The notes under the pieces are model-generated. The model saw only the letters and a list, made by a program, of their open reading frames with translations. It was not told the origin of the DNA and searched no databases. Positions 15,396 through 22,479 of a stretch of 25,522 nucleotides of DNA are shown here, piece by piece. This DNA comes from Desulfuromonadales bacterium. Its GTDB lineage: Bacteria; Desulfobacterota; Desulfuromonadia; Geobacterales; Pseudopelobacteraceae. How positions within the stretch are numbered: position 1 is the stretch's first letter; every line of letters begins with the position of its first letter. Both the position numbers and the translations under genes were made by a program. The DNA lies in assembly GCA_015688915.1 (NCBI GenBank), contig JAATGX010000224.1, positions 1 to 25,522 of the forward strand. The letters run 5' to 3'.

Positions 15396-16607
15396 TCATT
15401 CCGTTGCCGGCAGGCGCAACAGCAAGGTGGCGACGACAAATGCCAGCACGACCAGCAGGCCGATCATGGCGGCCACCCCCGGCCATCCCCCGTGTACCCA
15501 GAAGACCCCTCCCGCCGTCCCGGAGACGCTTGACCCCAGGTAATAGAAAAAGAGGTAAAGTGACGACGCCTGGGCCCTGGCGTTTTTCGCCCGCCGCCCC
15601 ACCCAACTGGATGCGACGGCATGGGCGCTGAAAAAGCCGCAGGTAAAGATCCCCACCCCGGCCACGATCAGGGGAACCGGCGCGGCCATGGTGAGCAGTG
15701 TCCCCGCCAGCATCACGGCCAGGGAGGACCGGACCATGAGGCCGCGGCCGAAGCGGTGGATCAGCCGCCCGGCAACGCTGGAACTGAAGGAGCCCAGCAG
15801 GTAGACCAGGAAGATCAGACTTACCTGGGATTGGCTGAGGTTATAGGGAGCCGCCAGCAGTCGGAAGCCGATATAGTTATAGAGGGTGACGAAGCCACCC
15901 ATGCTGAGAAACGCCAGGCCGTACAGACAGAGCAGACCCGGGTCCTGCAGATGCTGGACAAGGGAGGTGAACAGGTAGCGCACCTGGAAGGGGCGCCTTT
16001 GAAAATTGGTGGAAGCGGGCAGGCTTTTCAGAAACACCAGACTCAAGAGCAGGCTGATGATCCCGATGATCCCCATGGCGGTGTGCCAGGGAACAATGTC
16101 GCAGAGCAGGGCGGAACCGATGCGGCCCGTCATGCCCCCCACGGCGTTGCCGCCGATGTAGAGCCCCATGGCGGCGCCAATGGAGCGGGCGTCCATCTCC
16201 TCGCCCAGGTAGGCCATGGCCACCGAGGGTACCCCGGCCAGGACGCATCCCTGCACCAGCCTGAGGACCAGCAGCGATCCGAAACCGTGGCTGAAGAAGG
16301 TCAGCATGGCCAGCAGCGAGGTGAGGAACAGGGAGAGCACCATGACCCGTTTGCGGCCAAGTGTCTCCGAGACGGTCCCGGCGATCAGCATGCCGATCGC
16401 CAGGGCGCAGGTTGCGACCGAGAGCGGCAGGCTTCCCACGGCCGGCGACACGCCGAACTCGCGGGAAAAGAGCGGCAACAGCGGTTGGACGTCGTACAGG
16501 GTGATAAAGGTGATGAAGCCGGCGCAGAACAGGGCCAGGTTGGCGCGTCGGAAACTGGCGGTGCCGACGCTGACCCGGCCTTCCGTATATGTCGCTGCCG
16601 TACTCAT
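15396..16607 (-). CDS. ynfM: MFS transporter, YnfM-like
   Basis: A 403-residue, 12-helix major facilitator. Stretches such as LYDVQPLLPLFSREFGVSPA, MGLYIGGNAVGGMTGR, FVTLYNYIGFRLL and AHAVASSWVGRRAKNARAQA closely match what I recall of E. coli YnfM. GRKRVMVLS between helices 2 and 3 is the MFS loop motif. Substrate is uncertain; drug or metabolite export is likely for this group. The start at 16607 overlaps the upstream methyltransferase stop as ATGA, so the pair is coupled. In E. coli ynfM lies next to a divergent LysR gene (ynfL). Here a LysR gene is also divergent, with a methyltransferase gene inserted between. The in-frame GTG 14 codons upstream is unlikely. Confidence 0.85.
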   Translation of the reverse strand: MSTAATYTEGRVSVGTASFRRANLALFCAGFITFITLYDVQPLLPLFSREFGVSPAVGSLPLSVATCALAIGMLIAGTVSETLGRKRVMVLSLFLTSLLAMLTFFSHGFGSLLVLRLVQGCVLAGVPSVAMAYLGEEMDARSIGAAMGLYIGGNAVGGMTGRIGSALLCDIVPWHTAMGIIGIISLLLSLVFLKSLPASTNFQRRPFQVRYLFTSLVQHLQDPGLLCLYGLAFLSMGGFVTLYNYIGFRLLAAPYNLSQSQVSLIFLVYLLGSFSSSVAGRLIHRFGRGLMVRSSLAVMLAGTLLTMAAPVPLIVAGVGIFTCGFFSAHAVASSWVGRRAKNARAQASSLYLFFYYLGSSVSGTAGGVFWVHGGWPGVAAMIGLLVVLAFVVATLLLRLPATE

Positions 16608-17374
16608 GGCCGCATCCCTATCCGACCGACGCGCAGCGACAACGGCCACCTGATTCGCCGCTCCTGGTGCGGGTCACCCCATGCCGCGGCCAGTTCTCCG
16701 GTGATCAGGGGCAGGAGGGGGGCGCTGCCCCGTTGTTTCTCATATTCCCTGACCGCCGACCAGGTTCCCAGATAGCCGGTCAGGTGCCCCAGGTCCCAGT
16801 CGGTCTCCATGGCAAACGCCGGGGCAACGATCTCCGCAAACGGGAAGGGGATCGTGGCGTACCCCTCGTCCACGTAATGCCGTTCGGGAGGCCAGTAAGG
16901 GGCTATCAACTCCTGGTAGAAACGATCAACCACCCGTGCCGGCGCCCCCTCGACCTGTACCGGGCCGTAGGAAACAGCCGCCAGGACCCCTTCGTGGCGG
17001 GCCACCCGTTCGACCTCCCGGTAAAACCGCCCGAAATCGAACCAGTGCAACGCCTGGGCCACCACCACCAAATCCACCGTCCCGGCGGCAATGCCGGAAT
17101 GCTCCGCCGGGGCCACGGCGTAGCTGATCCGTTCGTGCTGAAGGGCATGTTCGATCTGCTGCCGGCTGGGGTCGGTGGGGATGATGCGCTCATAGTACGG
17201 CGTCAGGCCGGTGGCTGCCTGGCCATTACCGCAGCCGCAGTCCCAGGCCAGGCCATGACCCTGTGTCAGGCCGGCCAGCCAGGTGAACAGGGCTGGCGGA
17301 TAGGAGGGACGGTAACGGGTATAGGCGTCGGCATGAACGGAAAAGTGATCTTTGAATTGAACGGATGCAGCCAT
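16604..17374 (-). CDS. Class I SAM-dependent methyltransferase (small molecule type)
   Basis: The 256-residue protein carries SAM motif I in AWDCGCGNGQAA (43-54), the acidic IPTDPS loop, and motif IV-like VDLVVVAQALHWFDF. The ALHWFD sequence is typical of Methyltransf_11 proteins related to trans-aconitate methyltransferase and yeast Crg1. A small-molecule substrate is likely. The ATG at 17374 has GGGAGGAGT (complement of 17382-17390) at seven bases. The stop overlaps the YnfM-like gene (ATGA), suggesting a modify-and-export or detoxification unit under the divergent LysR protein; that link is inference from layout. Confidence 0.85.
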   Translation of the reverse strand: MAASVQFKDHFSVHADAYTRYRPSYPPALFTWLAGLTQGHGLAWDCGCGNGQAATGLTPYYERIIPTDPSRQQIEHALQHERISYAVAPAEHSGIAAGTVDLVVVAQALHWFDFGRFYREVERVARHEGVLAAVSYGPVQVEGAPARVVDRFYQELIAPYWPPERHYVDEGYATIPFPFAEIVAPAFAMETDWDLGHLTGYLGTWSAVREYEKQRGSAPLLPLITGELAAAWGDPHQERRIRWPLSLRVGRIGMRP

Positions 17375-17398
17375 TGCGGTAACTCCTCCCCTGTGGCA

Positions 17399-17418
17399 CA
17401 TGACACATTGTTGTCATG
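17399..17418. promoter_or_regulatory. Inverted repeat in leader of the methyltransferase-MFS operon
   Basis: CATGACA (17399-17405), six bases, then its exact complement TGTCATG (17412-17418). The repeat lies about 25 bases upstream of the methyltransferase start codon, just before its ribosome site. It could be an operator or an mRNA hairpin. Confidence 0.45.
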
Positions 17419-17428
17419 ACGGTAACAC

Positions 17429-17456
17429 TTGCATCGTAATAACAAAAATATATAAT
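17429..17456 (+). promoter_or_regulatory. Sigma70-type promoter for the LysR gene
   Basis: TTGCAT (17429-17434), 16 bases, then a consensus TATAAT (17451-17456). The start point would be near 17463, about 38 bases before the LysR ATG and inside the inverted repeat that follows. Confidence 0.65.
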
Positions 17457-17476
17457 TACTATCGCAATGATAATAA
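17456..17476. promoter_or_regulatory. LysR-type operator (T-N11-A inverted repeat)
   Basis: The core TATCGCAATGATA (17460-17472) fits the T-N11-A box of LysR regulators and has perfect TATC/GATA arms. With TTA and TAA outside one mismatch on each side, it extends to a 21-bp inverted repeat. It sits over the expected start point of the LysR gene, which suggests negative autoregulation, and upstream of the divergent methyltransferase-MFS operon. Confidence 0.6.
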
Positions 17477-17500
17477 ATATATATCGTTGAGGAGGTAGGC

Positions 17501-18388
17501 ATGGACCTGCGCCAATTGCGGTTTTTCGCCGAGATCGCCGGGACCGGGAACTTCACCCGGGCTGCCGAGCGGCTGCGCATTGCCCAGCCGGCGGTGAGCG
17601 TGGCCATAAAGAGGCTGGAGGAGGAGCTGGATCTGGTGCTTTTCAACCGCCAGGACAAAAGGGTCACGCTGACGGCCGAAGGGGAGATCTTCCTGGAGCA
17701 CGCCCGTGGCATCCTGGACGGCATAAAGGCTGCCGAACTGGAGATGGCCGATGTGCATGGCCTGAACAAGGGTGAGGTGCGTATCGGCATCCCCCCCATG
17801 CTGAGCGCCTACTTCTTCCCGGCCATACTCTGCGATTTCAAGAAGCGGTATCCCAATCTGCACCTGTCGGTCTCGGGTGAAGGTGCGTGGCGCATCCAGC
17901 AGATGATCAGCCAGGGAGAGCTGGACATGGGGGTGGTTGCCGGGCGCAGCGTGCCGGAAACCCAGGAGGCGCGCCATTTTCTGCGGGAGGAGGTGGTGGT
18001 CTGCGTTCCGACCGACCATCCGTTCGCGCATCAGTCGGCAGTGACCGTTGCGGAGTTTGTTCGTGAACCGCTGGTGTTCTACAAGGAGGGCTACTATCTG
18101 CGGGAACTGATCCTCGATGTGATCAAGGGGAGTGGGGCGCCGCCACGTATCGTCTTCGAAACCAACCTGTTCACGCTGGTAACGTCCCTGGTGCGGGGGG
18201 GAATGGGGATATCCACCTTTCTCAGGATGGTCGTGACCGACGCCCCGGGGCTGACGGCAGTGCCGTTCGATCCACCCCTGTACCTGGATCTGGTGATCGC
18301 CTGGAAGCGGGGCGCCTATCTGTCGCGGCCCAATCGCGCCTTTGTGGACTTTCTGCTGGAACGGACCCGCGGCTACGGAGACGGATGA
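17501..18388 (+). CDS. LysR family transcriptional regulator
   Basis: The 295-residue protein has the family's N-terminal winged helix-turn-helix (MDLRQLRFFAEIAGTGNFTR, AAERLRIAQPAVSVAIKRLE, FNRQDKRVTLTAEG), then a linker helix. An effector-binding domain starts near residue 92 (GEVRIGIPPMLSAYFFP). Length is normal. The ATG follows GAGGAGGT. It is divergent from the methyltransferase/YnfM-like operon and shares a 126-bp intergenic region containing a T-N11-A inverted repeat, so it very likely controls that operon in response to a small molecule. The effector is not known. The stop lies one base from the stop of the convergent CoA-binding gene. Confidence 0.93.
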   Translation: MDLRQLRFFAEIAGTGNFTRAAERLRIAQPAVSVAIKRLEEELDLVLFNRQDKRVTLTAEGEIFLEHARGILDGIKAAELEMADVHGLNKGEVRIGIPPMLSAYFFPAILCDFKKRYPNLHLSVSGEGAWRIQQMISQGELDMGVVAGRSVPETQEARHFLREEVVVCVPTDHPFAHQSAVTVAEFVREPLVFYKEGYYLRELILDVIKGSGAPPRIVFETNLFTLVTSLVRGGMGISTFLRMVVTDAPGLTAVPFDPPLYLDLVIAWKRGAYLSRPNRAFVDFLLERTRGYGDG

Positions 18389-18389
18389 G

Positions 18390-18794
18390 CTAGTGATCGT
18401 GATAGCCGAGCACCACCAGAATGCAACTCCCGTCGGCGATGACGTTGACGTTGTGCTGTCGGCAAAGCTCCACGGCCGCGGCGCTCTCCGCGCCTGGCTG
18501 CATCCAGATGTTCTCTATGCCGTGCCCGATGGCCAGCGGCACAAGTTGTTCGGTCACCGCCGGCGGCGTAATCATGGAGATGCTCTTCACCTCCGTGGGG
18601 AGGTCGGCGATACCGGCTACGCAGGGAATTCCCTCGATCTGGTTTTCGCTGGGATGCACCGGGACCGCCCGGCGTCCGTGCTGCTGGTAACAGCGCAGGA
18701 CCTTGTTGCCGTACTTGTGGCGATTGGTGGAAGCTCCGATAACTCCGAAGGCGGCTGAAGCGAGAAAACGCTCGATCTGCTCTTGTTGGACCAT
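18390..18794 (-). CDS. CoA-binding domain protein (YccU-like)
   Basis: The 134-residue protein is a single Rossmann-like CoA-binding domain: FGVIGASTNRHKYGNKV near the N-terminus, VPVHPSENQIEGIPC, then ENIWMQPGAES and a C-terminal NVNVIADGSCILV. This order matches YccU and the CoA_binding_2 family. These stand-alone domains resemble the CoA-binding part of succinyl-CoA synthetase; physiological role is unclear. The ATG at 18794 follows GAGGAGAAC. An in-frame start 18 codons upstream lacks a ribosome site. A TATACT -10-like box lies on the minus strand at 18888-18893. Confidence 0.87.
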   Translation of the reverse strand: MVQQEQIERFLASAAFGVIGASTNRHKYGNKVLRCYQQHGRRAVPVHPSENQIEGIPCVAGIADLPTEVKSISMITPPAVTEQLVPLAIGHGIENIWMQPGAESAAAVELCRQHNVNVIADGSCILVVLGYHDH

Positions 18795-18895
18795 GGTTGT
18801 TCTCCTCTGTTGAGGCGCAACGCCCCTCGGCGGCACGAAGGGTTGCACCTGATCTGAAGTCTACCCCGAATACAGCACTACCCATAAAGTATAGT

Positions 18896-18937
18896 CCGGA
18901 TACAGCCGTATTACCAGCCGGATGAAGCCGTATTGCC
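18896..18937. repeat. Tandem pair of 20-bp direct repeats, 22-bp period
   Basis: CCGGATACAGCCGTATTACC (18896-18915) is followed two bases later by CCGGATGAAGCCGTATTGCC (18918-18937), with 17 of 20 positions identical. The 22-bp spacing is about two helical turns, as for side-by-side protein sites. A TATACT box for the minus-strand CoA-binding gene lies next to the first copy, so the repeats would cover its -35 region. Confidence 0.6.
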
Positions 18938-18956
18938 GCCATCTGGAAGGCAGGAT

Positions 18957-18983
18957 AAAAAGGAGTATGACACTCCTCTTTTT
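18957..18983. terminator. Intrinsic terminator-like hairpin with A and T tracts
   Basis: AGGAGT (18961-18966), loop ATGAC, ACTCCT (18972-18977), flanked by A(5) on the left and T(5) on the right, so it could stop transcription in either direction. No gene ends next to it. It may terminate a short RNA starting near the tandem repeats or act as a leader attenuator for the PilZ gene. Confidence 0.6.
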
Positions 18984-19164
18984 GTTTTCATCACATCCTG
19001 AAATATGTTACAACAACCCACTATCAGCTTCTTGACCCGATGAATTGTTGTCATTTGTTCTAAAAAACGAGCGGAACCATGTGGTTGCCTCTGACTTGCT
19101 GCGGCATGTCGGGCGCCATGGAGTTTCATCACATCACTCGCGTGTTGGTTGACGGAGAGCTGTC

Positions 19165-19884
19165 ATGGATTTTTCCTTTTTGTACAGCACGAGGATCGAA
19201 AAAACCTACGACGATGACCAGGCACAGATAGTGGCTGCGTTCAAGGAACTGGTCAAACAGGGAAAACTGGGCATATCGCTGATCAATTATTACAAAGGCC
19301 TTCCCCTGAGCTACCCGGCAACGATCGAAGCTGTTTCCAATGGCGTCCTTGAGTTGGATATTCATCCGCAGCAGGCGGTTGCCATCGAAAAATATCACTA
19401 TGCCTTCATCCGCAGTCCGATATTCCCCCATGTTGTTGGCGCGCACGTGCTCTATGTCAATGTCAGGAGGCAAGCTGCGACCTTGAAAAACTTCTTTTTC
19501 GCCGAGATACTTGCCGAGCGCCGTAATGCTATCCGCCTGGAGCTCGAATTACCGACCGACGCCTCATTCGAGGTCCAGGGTGAATTGTTTCCCGGCCAAT
19601 TGCTCAACATTTCCATGAACGGCGCCGCCCTCAGTTCCCACCTGCCGTGCCTCTCGGAAGACCACTTTGAAACAACGCTGCACTTTGACCTGCCCAATAT
19701 TATTCAGAATACCCTCACGAGCGTCAAGACGCCTGCCCAGTTCATGGGATCGAATGAACATGACGGGGTGCATGTACACCGTTTTGCCATGACACCGGAC
19801 AAGGCATTGGAACAGCAGATTTCACAATACATCTTTCAGCGCCAGGTGGAGATCATCCGGGAATTGAAGGAAATGTCCGCCTGA
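19165..19884 (+). CDS. PilZ domain protein (c-di-GMP effector)
   Basis: The 239-residue protein has an N-terminal domain of about 110 residues resembling the flagellar-brake/YcgR-N type (LGISLINYYKGLPLSYPATI, VLELDIHPQQAVAIEKY). It is followed by a PilZ domain with both c-di-GMP signatures: R120-xxx-R124 (RNAIR) and N148-x-S-xx-G153 (NISMNG). It should bind c-di-GMP and relay it to motility, surface or secretion machinery; no such genes are adjacent, so the target is unknown. The ATG follows GGAGAGC at five bases. It stands alone, with a 370-bp upstream region holding repeats and a hairpin. Confidence 0.87.
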   Translation: MDFSFLYSTRIEKTYDDDQAQIVAAFKELVKQGKLGISLINYYKGLPLSYPATIEAVSNGVLELDIHPQQAVAIEKYHYAFIRSPIFPHVVGAHVLYVNVRRQAATLKNFFFAEILAERRNAIRLELELPTDASFEVQGELFPGQLLNISMNGAALSSHLPCLSEDHFETTLHFDLPNIIQNTLTSVKTPAQFMGSNEHDGVHVHRFAMTPDKALEQQISQYIFQRQVEIIRELKEMSA

Positions 19885-20040
19885 CCGGTACCCGGTAGCT
19901 GAAGCCCCGCCGTTTGCTCCTTCCGCATTCTGATGATTTCCGAGAAAACATACCGTTTGGGTAGTGCCTCCCAGGTCTCTCCCGAGCGGCTATTCATGGA
20001 AAGGATTGCACCGGGCAATGGTGCTGGAAGGAAGCGATCT

Positions 20041-21180
20041 TCAGGACAGCGAACCGATCCGCAGGCAGAGTGCCGCATAGATGCGGGCGGCGGCGACCAC
20101 ATCGTCGAAGAGGACGTGCTCGTCGGGTGTGTGGGCGGTTTCCAGGGAGCCGGGGCCAAGGATGAGCGGCTGCGACCCGGCGGCGAAAAAGAGATTGCCG
20201 TCCGAGTGGGAACGGAAGGAATCAAACCGTAACTGCTTGCCAAGTGTCGGATAGGATTCCCGCACCACCGGCAAAAAGGGGTTGCCGCTGTCCAGCGTAT
20301 AACCCCTGGATGTGAAGTCGAAACTGACATTCAAATCCAGGCCGGCGATGGAACGCCCGGCGTCGGCGACGATCGTGCGAATGGCTTCCTGGATGGCGGC
20401 GGGGTCCATGTCGGGCGGGAGATGAAGGTCGATCCAGGTTTCACAGCGATCCGGGACGACAAAGCCGGCCCGCGATGACCGCATCTCGCGGATGGAATAG
20501 ACGATCTGCGAGCTTTCCCGGTCGAACAGAATGTCGCTACCCAGGTGCAGCAGCACCCGCAGCATCGACTCCACCGCGTTGTGCCCCAGTTCGGGGAGCG
20601 AGGAGTGACTGCGATGGCCGCTGGTGACAAAGCCCGCTTCCAGGTAGCCATAGTGGGCGCAACAGGCGGCCAGTCCCGTCGGTTCGCCGATGACGACCCA
20701 GGGAGGACGGCACCTTTCAAGGAAGGTGGCGCTCCCGTCGCCGTTTTCCTCCTCCCCTACCACCAGCAGTAAACCGACTGACGGCAACTTCTCTGCCGGG
20801 AGCGCTTCGGACAAGGCCAGCCATGCCTCTACCATGGCGGCACAGCCCCCCTTCATGTCGGCGCTTCCCAGGCCCCGGACGACGCCGTCCGCCTCCTGCG
20901 GCCCGAATTCCTCCAAATCCCAGGCAGGAACCGTATCCACGTGACCCACCAGGTAGAGCCGCGGTTCCCCTTTGCCCATGGTCAGGCAGAGGTTGTAGCG
21001 CCCATGTTCCACCTCCTGGCGTTCCACGGCAAAACCGGCCCGGCCGAGGAGGCCTTCCAGGTAGAGCTGTACATCCTCTTCCTTCCCCGAGGGTGAATAG
21101 ATGTTCAACAGATCGAGCAGCGTCTTCCGCACCCGGTCGGGGGTGACCGCCTCCCAGACTGTCTCCAGGCAAGCGCTCAT
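20041..21180 (-). CDS. M20 family metallopeptidase (ArgE/DapE type)
   Basis: The 379-residue protein has the full two-metal site of the M20 family. H80 and D82 are in GHVDTVP, D108 is in GSADMKGG, the catalytic and ligand glutamates are in GEEEN (143-144), and E166 is in IGEPT. A C-terminal histidine occurs in TPDEHV. The lid/dimerisation domain lies between about 175 and 290 (GHRSHSSLPELGHNAV). Members deacylate N-acetyl-ornithine, succinyl-diaminopimelate or other N-acyl amino acids; which one is not decidable here. The start codon overlaps the stop of the GNAT gene as ATGA, so the two form an operon. No clear terminator follows; 156 bp separates it from the convergent PilZ gene. Confidence 0.9.
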   Translation of the reverse strand: MSACLETVWEAVTPDRVRKTLLDLLNIYSPSGKEEDVQLYLEGLLGRAGFAVERQEVEHGRYNLCLTMGKGEPRLYLVGHVDTVPAWDLEEFGPQEADGVVRGLGSADMKGGCAAMVEAWLALSEALPAEKLPSVGLLLVVGEEENGDGSATFLERCRPPWVVIGEPTGLAACCAHYGYLEAGFVTSGHRSHSSLPELGHNAVESMLRVLLHLGSDILFDRESSQIVYSIREMRSSRAGFVVPDRCETWIDLHLPPDMDPAAIQEAIRTIVADAGRSIAGLDLNVSFDFTSRGYTLDSGNPFLPVVRESYPTLGKQLRFDSFRSHSDGNLFFAAGSQPLILGPGSLETAHTPDEHVLFDDVVAAARIYAALCLRIGSLS

Positions 21181-21689
21181 GGTTTCTTTACCCGTTTTTT
21201 CCTGGCCTTGCGGGACAGGTTTAGGGTCATATAGACATGTTTCTGAATGTCGCCGAACCCCTGCTTTTGAAAGAAACGAATCGCCGGTTCGTTGTCGGCG
21301 GAGGTGTCGATGATGATCATCCGTACCCCCTGTTCCTTCATTCGGCGCCTTATTTCCTTGAACAATCTGCTTCCCACTTGCCCTTTCTGGGTATTTTTAC
21401 GGACCCCCAGCCAGACCAGGTAGCCGTATTTCCATGGCGAGTTGTGTTTGATTACGGTGGTCCCCAGGGCAAAACCGAGGATACGCTCTCCCGCCTCCGC
21501 CACCAGGCAGAGCTCGGTGTCCGAGTTATAAAGGGTGGTGATCTCGTATTCATCCCAGGTGCGATAAAGGCTTTGGGAATACTCGGCCGTAAAGACCTGC
21601 TCGCCGATATGGAAGACCTCGGGGAAATCGTCGATGGTCATCTCCCGGATCCGGGGTGCTTCTTCGTTGCTAGTGGGCGTTTCCGACAC
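21177..21689 (-). CDS. GNAT family N-acetyltransferase
   Basis: The protein is about 170 residues long with a typical GNAT core: IREMTIDDFPEVFHIGEQVF at the N-terminus, GYLVWLGVRKNTQKGQVGSR with the acetyl-CoA pyrophosphate loop (QKGQVGSRL), and DTSADNEPAIRFFQKQGF near the C-terminus, resembling RimI-type enzymes. The tail is very basic (SRKARKKRVKKP). I choose the GTG at 21689 because GAGG (complement of 21696-21699) lies six bases upstream; a GTG at 21701 is possible but lacks a ribosome site. It is coupled by ATGA overlap to the M20 peptidase gene. An acetylase and a deacylase in one operon might act on the same type of substrate, but that is only inference. Confidence 0.87.
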   Translation of the reverse strand: MSETPTSNEEAPRIREMTIDDFPEVFHIGEQVFTAEYSQSLYRTWDEYEITTLYNSDTELCLVAEAGERILGFALGTTVIKHNSPWKYGYLVWLGVRKNTQKGQVGSRLFKEIRRRMKEQGVRMIIIDTSADNEPAIRFFQKQGFGDIQKHVYMTLNLSRKARKKRVKKP

Positions 21690-21724
21690 GTTCGGCCTCA
21701 CGACGAATGAAATGGTTTGGCGAA

Positions 21725-21733
21725 ATTATAGCA
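21725..21733 (-). promoter_or_regulatory. Extended -10 promoter of the GNAT-M20 operon
   Basis: The minus strand reads TGCTATAAT, a perfect extended -10 element (complement of 21725-21733). No good -35 is present at 16-18 bases, as is usual for extended -10 promoters. The start would lie near 21718, giving a leader of about 29 bases to the GTG at 21689. Confidence 0.6.
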
Positions 21734-21766
21734 GACTTTGGCGGAGGCGCAGCGGGTGGGGTACTT

Positions 21767-21891
21767 ATTCCGGTTTCAAATCAAAGATGACATTGAGGCG
21801 GCGAGGATTGAGGCGACGAAGGCGTACAGGCAGTACGTTGAGGAGCCGAAGACGAACCAACGAAGATGCCGCTTTGATTTGGAATCGGAAT
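21767..21891. repeat. 125-bp element with imperfect 19-bp terminal inverted repeats
   Basis: The left end ATTCCGGTTTCAAATCAAA (21767-21785) is the inverted complement of the right end TTTGATTTGGAATCGGAAT (21873-21891) with two mismatches. The interior is purine-rich and internally repetitive, with GAGGCGGCGAGG then GAGGCGACGAAG 15 bases later. Its right edge coincides with the greB stop codon. It contains no gene; the open frame through it on the plus strand has no ribosome site. The layout suggests a MITE-like or large-hairpin dispersed repeat. I have the impression that similar sequence is repeated in Geobacter genomes, but could not check this. Confidence 0.55.
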
Positions 21892-22367
21892 TACATCTCG
21901 GGGCGTGTGGCGCTGATGTCGGTGATATACACGGTCAACTCGCCTGACGGGCGGCGGACAATGACCTCGTCGTCCAGCTTCTTGTGCAGCAGGGCCTGCC
22001 CGACCGGAGAGTCGATGCTGATCTGTCCCGCGGCCACATCGATTTCGTCCGGGCCGACCAACTGATAGCAGTGTTTGCCCCCGTCCTCGTCCTCATATGC
22101 CACCCAGCAGCCAAAGGATACCGCTCCCGGATTGGCGGGCGCGGTCGCCACCCTGAGGACCTTGAGCCTGCCGCCCAGGTGTTTCAACTTGCGGTCTATC
22201 TCCCGGAGCCGTTTCTTGCCGTAGATATACTCGGCATTCTCGGAACGGTCTCCCTCCGCAGCCGCGTCCGACACCCCCTGGACAACCTTCGGGCGTTCCA
22301 CGCGCCACAGGTGGTGGTATTCCTCTTCCAGTTTTTTAAGGCCTGCCGCTGAAATAAGATTCGTCAT
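21891..22367 (-). CDS. greB: Transcription elongation factor GreB
   Basis: The 158-residue protein has the GreA/GreB layout: an N-terminal coiled coil (about 7-75) whose tip carries the acidic pair D40 and E43 in AAEGDRSENAEY, and a C-terminal FKBP-like domain (about 80-155). The signature GDRSENAEYIYGKKRLREID is characteristic of GreB rather than GreA. The protein inserts into the RNA polymerase secondary channel and stimulates cleavage of backtracked transcripts. The ATG at 22367 follows AGGA at about seven bases. The stop codon overlaps the right end of the adjacent inverted-repeat element. Confidence 0.95.
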   Translation of the reverse strand: MTNLISAAGLKKLEEEYHHLWRVERPKVVQGVSDAAAEGDRSENAEYIYGKKRLREIDRKLKHLGGRLKVLRVATAPANPGAVSFGCWVAYEDEDGGKHCYQLVGPDEIDVAAGQISIDSPVGQALLHKKLDDEVIVRRPSGELTVYITDISATRPEM

Positions 22368-22479
22368 ATGTATCCTGTCCTTGTTTGTGGGAATAACATC
22401 AGTCCGCAGCCTGTCGACCCGGTATGCCGGTTATGTGCGGGGTTCCTGCGGCGGGTGGCGGGAGCGAAGCTGTCAAACG

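Larger units (their letters stand above)
18795..19164. other. Intergenic region between CoA-binding and PilZ genes
   Basis: No convincing gene is found in these 370 bases. They contain a tandem pair of 20-bp repeats (18896-18937) and a terminator-like hairpin (18957-18983), given separately. The remainder up to the PilZ start shows no clear -35/-10 pair. A 73-codon minus-strand frame crossing the hairpin has no ribosome site and an unlikely composition. Confidence 0.5.

Noticed and set aside
18911..19132. 73-codon minus-strand frame between the CoA-binding and PilZ genes
   Set aside because: No ribosome site, no recognisable domain, and it crosses the terminator-like hairpin.
21738..21947. 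69-codon plus-strand frame through the inverted-repeat element
   Set aside because: No ribosome site, it runs into greB antisense, and the repeat structure explains the open frame.
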